Assembly (NCBI GenBank): GCA_902459845.2
Contig: CABPSV020000157.1
Coordinates: 1 to 16,902 of the forward strand
Reading direction: 5' to 3'
DNA: 16,902 nucleotides
DNA from: Hepatocystis sp. ex Piliocolobus tephrosceles
Lineage: Eukaryota; Apicomplexa; Aconoidasida; Haemosporida; Plasmodiidae
Part shown: piece by piece, positions 12,409 through 16,902 of the stretch
Numbering within the stretch: the stretch's first letter is position 1
Layout: each line of letters begins with the position of its first letter
The notes under the pieces: generated by a model
Databases searched by the model: none
Told to the model about the DNA's origin: nothing
What the model saw: the letters and a program-made list of their open reading frames with translations, nothing else
Made by a program: the position numbers and the translations under genes

Positions 12409-15141
12409 GCGCAGGTAACAATAATGTAATATATAACAATAATTACGACTTAAGTACAACTGCAAATAGTTTATATAACAGGAACAATAACGCAAGAAAA
12501 ACTCTTGTGATAGAAGCTCGATCAGAGTTAGAACAATTATTATTGGAAAAAAAAATGATTGAAAACGAAACACATAGTGAAATAAAAGAAGAGCAGCTAT
12601 TAAAAAGAAATAAAATAACTAATTTACTCGAAGAAAATATAATATCATTATATTATTCTAAACAGTGGAAATATGAAGATGCATATGAAACATATGATGA
12701 TAGTGAGACTATAAAATCTTTAAGGTACTGTTTACTAGATCAAATATTTTTATTATTAGATAGTAAAAATCATATATGGGAACTTTTATTGCTTTTTAAA
12801 AACTGTTTACTTCGTGAAGATATAAATAATATTATTAAAAACGGTACACTTTTATTAAAAATGGATGAATGTTTTGAAAAAATATTTTCTATTATGATTC
12901 AAGAAGCACATAAATTAAAAATAGCATTTTTATGTGGTCACATATATATCAACTATTTATTACAGTTCCATATATCATCAACCGAAAAAAAAAGAAAAGT
13001 GCTTTTAATGTTAGCAAATTTGAAAACAGAACATGATGATGCTAGAATATCTATTTTAAATGCTTTGTATTTATTTTTAAATAGATCTAAAATTAAATCA
13101 TTAAAAGAAGAATATTTCCATGTTATTTTTATTACCATCTTAACAAATTTCTCAAATGAAACAAACCATAAATGTAAAAAAATGTTTATGTTTTTATTAT
13201 CTTTGCTTTTTAATAAAGTAAATGATATTTATTATATCTTTGAATCATATCAAATCATAAAAAAACTGTTTTCCTACAATTATATAAAAAATTCATTCAT
13301 ATATACCTATTTACATATCCTACCATTATATACATCCCTTTTTTATAAACATTGTGAAACCTATTGTGACTTGATAAAAAAATTCGACTTATACATTATG
13401 ACTACATTAGAAATGAATACAAAACAAAAACATACTAGGTTAATGTTAAAAAAAGAATATAAAAAAATAAATGAAAGAAATGATATTACGAACGTACCTT
13501 TCTTGATACATAACTTAGCTGAATGTACAGATACAAATAAAAATGATATATATAAACACCTTTTAAACGAATTGATAATGTTTTATAATGACAATAAGAA
13601 GAAAACTAAGAATGAAAGTAAAAATAAAGCAATAGACATATATAATAATTTAACAAATGTACTAAACCAAAGTAATACTATTACTGATAAAACAGAAAAC
13701 ATAATGAATCTTTTTATTAAAAACCAATTACAAGATTTATTTTTAATATTAATGTTTTATTTAATTGGAACGAATTATCCTATTATCCAAACGATTTTAA
13801 AAGATAATGAATACTTTTATACATTTCTTACATCTGATAGTAACATATCCTATTTCAGCAACAGATATGACATTTATAAAAATATGTTTACAAAAGATTT
13901 TATACATTTATTTTACAAAAGTATAGAACGTGTTTTTTGTTTTATAAATATAGAGTTAATAGATAGTTTGTTGATGTATGACCAGATACATGATATGTAT
14001 AAATTTTATTTAAGACGAGACAAAATGGGTCGTGTGTCCTTCGTAAGAAAGTACAAAATGGATGATGATGATGATGATGATAATGATAGTACTAGCGCTA
14101 ACTGCGATTTACCTTGCTATGAAAAAACAAATAATAATGACAATAATAAGGATAGTAGTAAGGATAGTAGTAATAAACTGTGTTTATATTTTTTATATTT
14201 TTGGAACCTTCTTTTACATAACGGATTATACAATACCAATCCATATGTACAAATAATATCCTTAAAAATAATATTTAATTATATAAATAAAAAACTCACT
14301 GGTCATTCCTTCCCCTTATTATTAATTAAATTAAACGGTACTGATAAGTTTATTATTAATATTATTATTAAAAAACTTTTATCATTACTTTTAAATTCTC
14401 ATTTTTTAGAACATTTTTATATATATAATGAAGAAATTGCTCAATATATTTCAAATATATGTAAATTGTTAATTCAGTTTCCGTGGTTAACGAATGGACA
14501 TGAGGATGGAAATGCGATAAGCGAACTAAATAAAGAATTATATGAAAAGGATATAAATAAAATACCATTGTCTTCAGTAAAAGAACTTAATTATAATGAA
14601 AAAATAGATATTATTCATACCACAAATATTATTAATAAGGGACATAGTGATAATAACAGTACAAGTTATCCCAATGGAAATGGTGAAAACGGTGAAAACG
14701 ACAACGACGACATTAACAATAATGAAGAATTTAAAACTTTAAACAAAATACTACAAAACGAACAAGGTGTCGAATATTTGGAATACATTCATAATACATG
14801 CAATAATAAAAATGAACATAATGAACATAATGAATACAAACTTAGCAAAGATTTTAAAATAAATAAAGAAATATTATCCTATAGTAAATTTTTTTTAATA
14901 ATTGTTACTTTATCACGTGCAATAAGCATGCATTTACAAAATAAAAATCAATCATTTACAAAAATAATAACAATATTAAATGTTTATAAAAATATAATTA
15001 ATGACTTACCATTAAAAATATGGAGTCCAAAAAACGGAATAATATTAAGTGTTATGACCCCTTTGTATAAAGTAGCTTCCATTTTTAAAAAAAGGTACAT
15101 ATATGCACATACACGTGCACGTGTACGTTATATAAAAATAT

Positions 15142-15188
<47 letters not shown>

Positions 15189-15520
15189 TATGTGTAGATG
15201 TATGTATCACGTTATTTTACTTACATGCATATACACGCGTGTTTAGTTGGCTAAAATGCATTTTATTTTATTTTATTTATTTTTTTTTTTACTTTTTACT
15301 TTTCCCATTACTCACCTATTGCTCTTTTACTCGATTCTTCTTTTTTTTTTTTTTTTTTTTTATAGACATTTTGTAGAAGATAAAAACATATTCGAAGAAG
15401 AAAGTATTTACAAGAAGTTTATGTACATATCATCTTACGCATGGGATATTATTTCTTGTTTAGAGATAAAACTAAAAAATAAGAAAAACGTTTTTAACCA
15501 AGCTTTTATCCAATCACGAC

Positions 15521-15590
<70 letters not shown>

Positions 15591-15674
15591 GAACAGACAA
15601 ATGGAAGAACCGACGAACATGACTATTTTTGTTTTTTATTACGATTGCATTTATAATAAAATTGAATTTGATTC

Positions 15675-15709
<35 letters not shown>

Positions 15710-15936
15710 GATCAAAATAATTTTCGTAATGCATGCAAAATTCGCACATATATAATACATACATACATGTGTGTACTTTTTTTATCATCTTTTTATAGAC
15801 TATCAACAGAATAAGATTTGTCAGAAAAAAAAGAAAATACATATTATCTGTTAAACATCCTCAAATTCAAGCATTAAGTTTATTAAATAGAAGACAAAAT
15901 AAAAAAAAGAAACAAAAAGAAGCAAAAAAATTTTAG
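680..15936 (+). CDS. UTP20: UTP20/DRIM homologue, SSU processome HEAT-repeat scaffold; four exons join(680..872,1156..15094,15366..15522,15799..15936)
   Basis: Likely nucleolar U3-associated scaffold of the 90S pre-ribosome/SSU processome, needed for 18S rRNA processing (role known from yeast and human UTP20). The spliced CDS is 14,427 nt, 4,808 residues. ATG 680 is the first ATG after an in-frame TAA at 644-646 and sits in an AAAATG context. Exon junctions keep frame: codon 65 is g|tt, codon 4711 is ag|a, and intron 3 is phase 0.

Family evidence: exon 1 carries FVSFYSKIQQIH. An N-terminal helical HEAT-like region includes SFAYLLRK (residues 216-223). At about 3225-3270, VRSEAKTALC is followed by LTKGYHIP and LNTV, the pattern I recall from the C-terminal half of UTP20. 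The last 45 residues are basic (RIRFVRKKRKY, then KHPQIQAL, ending KKF), like the UTP20 tail. Helical blocks rich in Leu/Ile/Lys/Asn alternate with low-complexity inserts. No signal peptide or export motif is evident.

Odd: yeast and human proteins are about 2,500-2,800 residues. Clean repeats account for about 400 extra residues and Asn/Lys-rich inserts for much of the rest. Family call is firm by pattern; exact intron borders are inferred. Confidence 0.85.
873..1155 (+). other. Intron 1 of UTP20 (283 nt)
   Basis: The donor AAG|GTAAGG is close to consensus. The acceptor is a 26-T tract followed by GCAG (1152-1155). Splicing joins exon 1 (phase 1) to exon 2 through a g|tt Val codon and gives a continuous frame. 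The intron contains A33 at 883-915, a short (AAT)n run, a 9-bp inverted repeat (945-953 and 968-976), and T26 at 1126-1151. It has no stop codon in the exon 1 frame, so an unspliced transcript reads through it and stops at 1219, out of frame, in exon 2. Confidence 0.8.
2046..2225 (+). repeat. In-frame 15-bp tandem repeat, 12 copies (KNESI)
   Basis: Twelve head-to-tail units encode KNESI at residues 362-421. The only variant is unit 10 (KNENI, a single G-to-A change). The units are otherwise identical at the nucleotide level, which points to recent expansion or homogenisation. The array sits between two helical segments of the N-terminal part, so it probably forms a charged, disordered loop. 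Confidence 0.95.
3378..3437 (+). repeat. In-frame 12-bp tandem repeat, five copies (KINN/KINS)
   Basis: Five units alternate KINN, KINS, KINN, KLNS, KINN at residues 806-825. The alternation of aat and agt suggests a 24-bp higher-order unit. It sits in an Asn/Lys-rich insert. Confidence 0.85.
4299..4346 (+). repeat. In-frame 24-bp direct repeat, two copies
   Basis: Two adjacent copies encode HTEQNMSQ and HTEQNVTQ (residues 1113-1128). The copies are nearly identical over their first 17 bases. Confidence 0.8.
5088..5144 (+). repeat. Ser/Gly/Asn/Asp low-complexity tract
   Basis: A 19-residue stretch (residues 1376-1394) consists only of Ser, Gly, Asn and Asp, built from AGT/AGC, GGT and AAT/GAT codons. 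It has a loose 9-12-bp periodicity. Predicted to be a flexible linker. Confidence 0.8.
5490..5678 (+). repeat. In-frame 21-bp tandem repeat, nine copies (NNQHNND)
   Basis: Nine units encode NNQHNND at residues 1510-1572. Units 7 and 9 begin with Lys (AAA for AAT); no other difference is visible. The unit is C-rich on the coding strand (AAC, CAC, GAC codons), unlike the surrounding A/T-ending codons. All three antisense frames and one further sense frame are open across the array simply because the unit lacks the relevant stops. Confidence 0.95.
6228..6323 (+). repeat. In-frame 12-bp tandem repeat (SDHQ type)
   Basis: About seven full 12-bp units plus partial ends, at residues 1756-1787. They read SDRQ, SDCQ, SDHQ, RDHQ, RDHQ, KNHQ, RNHQ. 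Gln is constant, while the first and third positions drift through single-base changes (CGT, TGT, CAC). Confidence 0.9.
7658..7674 (+). repeat. A17 homopolymer inside coding sequence
   Basis: Seventeen consecutive A within exon 2 encode part of FLKKKKKKINA (about residue 2233 onward). The reading frame is intact on both sides. It is the longest A run within the coding exons that I found; a 14-A run occurs at 11616-11629. Such tracts are prone to polymerase and ribosome slippage and to sequencing error. Confidence 0.9.
8055..8093 (+). repeat. In-frame 12-bp repeat, KHQQ, about three copies
   Basis: The units read KHQQ, KHQQ, KHQH, then Lys, at residues 2365-2377, directly after a Lys run. Short basic/Gln insert in a hydrophilic loop. 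Confidence 0.85.
8649..8798 (+). repeat. In-frame 15-bp tandem repeat, ten copies (PTGQK)
   Basis: Ten units at residues 2563-2612 follow [PLS]-T-[GD]-Q-K. Variation is confined to the first codon (CCT, CTT, TCT) and the third (GGC or GAC), all single-base changes. G units dominate the 5' side and D units the 3' side. Thr, Gln and Lys are constant. Expected to be disordered and soluble. Confidence 0.95.
9981..10232 (+). repeat. In-frame 18-bp tandem repeat, 14 copies (VEDKTT)
   Basis: Fourteen units at residues 3007-3090 follow [VI]-E-[DG]-K-T-T. The central units are almost identical and use GTA GAA. The first two use GTG GAG, and the last two have decayed to VEDKTA and VKDKTI. This is the usual pattern of an array homogenised in the middle and diverging at its edges. 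The array is followed by further acidic sequence (ERDDTVMKDG) and lies about 140 residues before the best conserved UTP20 block. Confidence 0.95.
11871..11957 (+). repeat. In-frame 12-bp repeat (NQDQ)
   Basis: Asn/Gln/Asp/Glu-only stretch at residues 3637-3665 built from AAC CAG GAC CAG units. Almost all codons end in C or G (AAC, CAG, GAC, GAG, CGG), in sharp contrast to the A/T-ending codons around it. This suggests recent expansion of one seed unit. Confidence 0.9.
12369..12407 (+). repeat. (AAT)13 poly-asparagine tract
   Basis: Thirteen perfect AAT codons give Asn13 at residues 3803-3815. Trinucleotide microsatellite typical of Plasmodium coding sequence. Confidence 0.95.
14061..14081 (+). 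repeat. (GAT)7 poly-aspartate tract
   Basis: Seven GAT codons (residues 4367-4373), followed by AAT GAT, make a short acidic run directly after a basic stretch. Confidence 0.9.
15110..15125. other. 16-bp perfect palindrome with two CACGTG boxes
   Basis: tacacgtgcacgtgta reads the same on both strands. It contains two adjacent CACGTG hexamers and a central GTGCAC, which resembles the GTGCA core bound by some Plasmodium AP2 factors. It is a local G+C-rich island inside A/T-rich intron 2. Binding is inference only. Confidence 0.5.
15146..15183. repeat. (AT)n microsatellite in intron 2
   Basis: Alternating A/T for 38 bases. If unspliced it would encode Tyr-Ile repeats, an artefact of reading the intron. 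Confidence 0.9.
15523..15798 (+). other. Intron 3 of UTP20 (276 nt)
   Basis: The donor is CAA|GTAAAA and the acceptor TTTTTATAG ends at 15798. Splicing is phase 0. It joins AFIQSRQ directly to TINRIRFVRKKRK, which restores what I recall as the continuous conserved C-terminus of UTP20. The intron contains A65 (15525-15589) and A28 (15682-15709). Its length is divisible by three, but it holds an in-frame TAA ending at 15720, so retention would give a poly-Lys tail and a different C-terminus. Confidence 0.7.
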
Positions 15937-16282
15937 AAAAAATCTATTTTTTTAACGTGGACGTACTACAACAACGAAATGTCTTTTCTTTTTTTTTTTT
16001 AACATTTTATTTGGATCATAAAAAAAAATTATTGACAACATTTTTAAGAACACAAAAAAATAAAAAGAAAAAAAAAAAAATTCCATATTTTACATATTTT
16101 TTATAAGCTCAATTTTTATTTGTGTTTTAAATAAACATAAGTTAGCTATATATGCAAGTTTTTTTTTTTTTTTTTTTAAACTATTTTAAAAAATTTAAAT
16201 TTTTTATCTCACACATGTATGTTTACACATGTATACATATGTATATATTTACTATAACTATTTCAAATTTCATCGCATAAGA

Positions 16283-16331
<49 letters not shown>

Positions 16332-16854
16332 CATAATTTATTATACATTTACGTGTACAGTTGTAGATTATTAACTAGTTATAAAAAAAAAATTTATATT
16401 AATTTTGTTTACTATTTTATTTTCCTTTTTTTTATTAAGTGTGTACATATAATACATGTAAAAATAAATATAAATTTATGTGTTTATACATGCACATCTA
16501 TATACGTATTAGTTGGTTGTGCTTTTTTTAATTTTATCAGCTCTTTAACTATTCGTTCAATTTTTTAAACAAATTTTGTCTTGCTATAAAATTTTATATT
16601 TCTTTTTTTTTTTTTTTTTTATTAAGATATAAATTTATTAAAAATTAAAAAACATAAAACATGTGCACATTATCTATAGATGTGTATTGTGTTATGGACA
16701 TGTAAAAGTGATATAATAAATGGAAACTTTTTTTTTTTTTATGTCTTTTATTTTATCACCCTTTAATTTAACCTGTTTTAACTCGTTTAAACCATAACTT
16801 GTTTACACCGACTTTATTTCTTTTGTTTGTTTGTTTTATTTTTTCTTTTTTTAG
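15937..16854. other. Intergenic region after UTP20; no complete gene seen
   Basis: This stretch holds the UTP20 3' UTR, poly-T tracts (about 16159-16177, 16603-16620 and 16728-16740), an (AT)n tract, and many short ATG-stop pairs. It should also hold the promoter and first exon of the gene whose exon appears at the window end. I found no upstream ATG exon with a convincing phase-0 donor. ATG 16219 followed by CAT|GTATAC has the right phase but is only four codons long and is too weak to call. The 3' part (16800-16854) becomes a long pyrimidine tract ending in TTTTTTTAG. Confidence 0.6.
16287..16326. repeat. (AT)n microsatellite
   Basis: Alternating A/T for 40 bases in the intergenic region. 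Confidence 0.9.
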
Positions 16855-16902
16855 GACAATTCTCAAAAACAGTCATCCTTTTTAGAAGAAAGTGAAACCA
16901 GT
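16855..16902 (+). CDS. Probable 5' part of a spliced exon of a second gene, truncated by the window end
   Basis: A long pyrimidine tract and TTTTTTTAG end at 16854. From 16855 one sense frame is open to the window end (16 codons, DNSQKQSSFLEESETS); the other two sense frames close. The composition changes at this point from T-rich to purine-rich and hydrophilic, as in Plasmodium coding exons. An in-frame TAG (16852-16854) directly before it means this frame must be reached by splicing, with a phase-0 acceptor. The first exon was not found, and the peptide is too short to name. Alternatives are a 5' UTR exon, or the 3' end of a minus-strand gene, which also has an open frame here. Confidence 0.45.

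Larger units (their letters stand above)
15095..15365 (+). other. Intron 2 of UTP20 (271 nt)
   Basis: The donor is AAAG|GTACAT and the acceptor is a T21 tract (15341-15361) followed by ATAG. Splicing (phase 2) joins ag|a to give Arg 4711 and then HFVEDKNIF. Without splicing the frame runs into (AT)n and stops at 15197. The intron holds a 16-bp perfect palindrome (15110-15125) and a 38-base (AT)n tract. Exon 3 is recognisable by the return of ordinary coding composition. Confidence 0.75.

Noticed and set aside
15525..15589. A65 as the poly-A tail of a retroposed copy
   Set aside because: No target-site duplication or gene copy ends there, and it lies just after a splice donor inside an intact gene.
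15247..15720. Open frame of 157 codons with poly-Lys as a separate gene
   Set aside because: Its middle part is exon 3 of UTP20. Both ends are intron sequence (poly-T tract and A65/A28).
15730..15737. TGCATGCA, an AP2-type motif, in intron 3
   Set aside because: A single 8-bp match in an intron, with a similar GCATGCAT also occurring inside coding sequence near 14926, so no evidence for function.
16353..16568. 71-codon open frame in the intergenic region
   Set aside because: It begins at GTG, not ATG, lies in low-complexity A/T sequence, and shows no coding character.
16814..16900. Minus-strand open frame ending in a Lys-rich tail
   Set aside because: The Lys-rich part is just the complement of the polypyrimidine tract, and the purine bias of 16855-16902 favours the plus strand. 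It cannot be excluded fully because the window ends here.

Overview
The window looks like nuclear DNA of a malaria parasite (genus Plasmodium). By eye it is extremely A+T-rich in both coding and non-coding parts. Proteins are rich in Lys, Asn and Ile with runs of Asn, Lys and short tandem peptide repeats. Introns are GT..AG with long homopolymers and (AT)n, and the flanks are full of (AT)n and poly-T. The species cannot be fixed from the sequence alone. Nothing bacterial, viral or transposon-like is visible.

Layout: 1-679 is a non-coding 5' flank with three (AT)n microsatellites and a small degenerate 19-bp tandem repeat. 680-15936 is a single giant plus-strand gene. I model it as four exons (680-872, 1156-15094, 15366-15522, 15799-15936) giving 14,427 nt of CDS, exactly 4,808 codons plus a stop. 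I identify it as the parasite UTP20 / DRIM homologue, a HEAT-repeat scaffold of the small-subunit (SSU) processome that makes 18S rRNA. The identification rests on the N-terminal HEAT-like region (SFAYLLRK), a C-terminal-half block (VRSEAKTALC...LTKGYHIP..LNTV) and the basic C-terminal tail. 15937-16854 is an A/T-rich intergenic stretch. The last 48 bases (16855-16902) look like the start of a spliced exon of a second plus-strand gene that runs out of the window.

The main points of interest are inside the UTP20 gene. The protein is about 2,000 residues longer than what I recall for yeast and human homologues. The extra length includes many in-frame tandem repeats of unrelated sequence (KNESI, KINN/KINS, NNQHNND, SDHQ, PTGQK, VEDKTT, NQDQ and others), which look more like parasite antigen repeats than a housekeeping scaffold. 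Its three introns are nearly equal in length (283, 271, 276 nt) and sit at the two ends of the gene. They carry striking homopolymers: A33 and T26 bracketing intron 1, and A65 directly after the donor of intron 3.

No multi-gene system, mobile element, RNA gene or CRISPR array was found. The novelty here is in gene architecture rather than in a new pathway.
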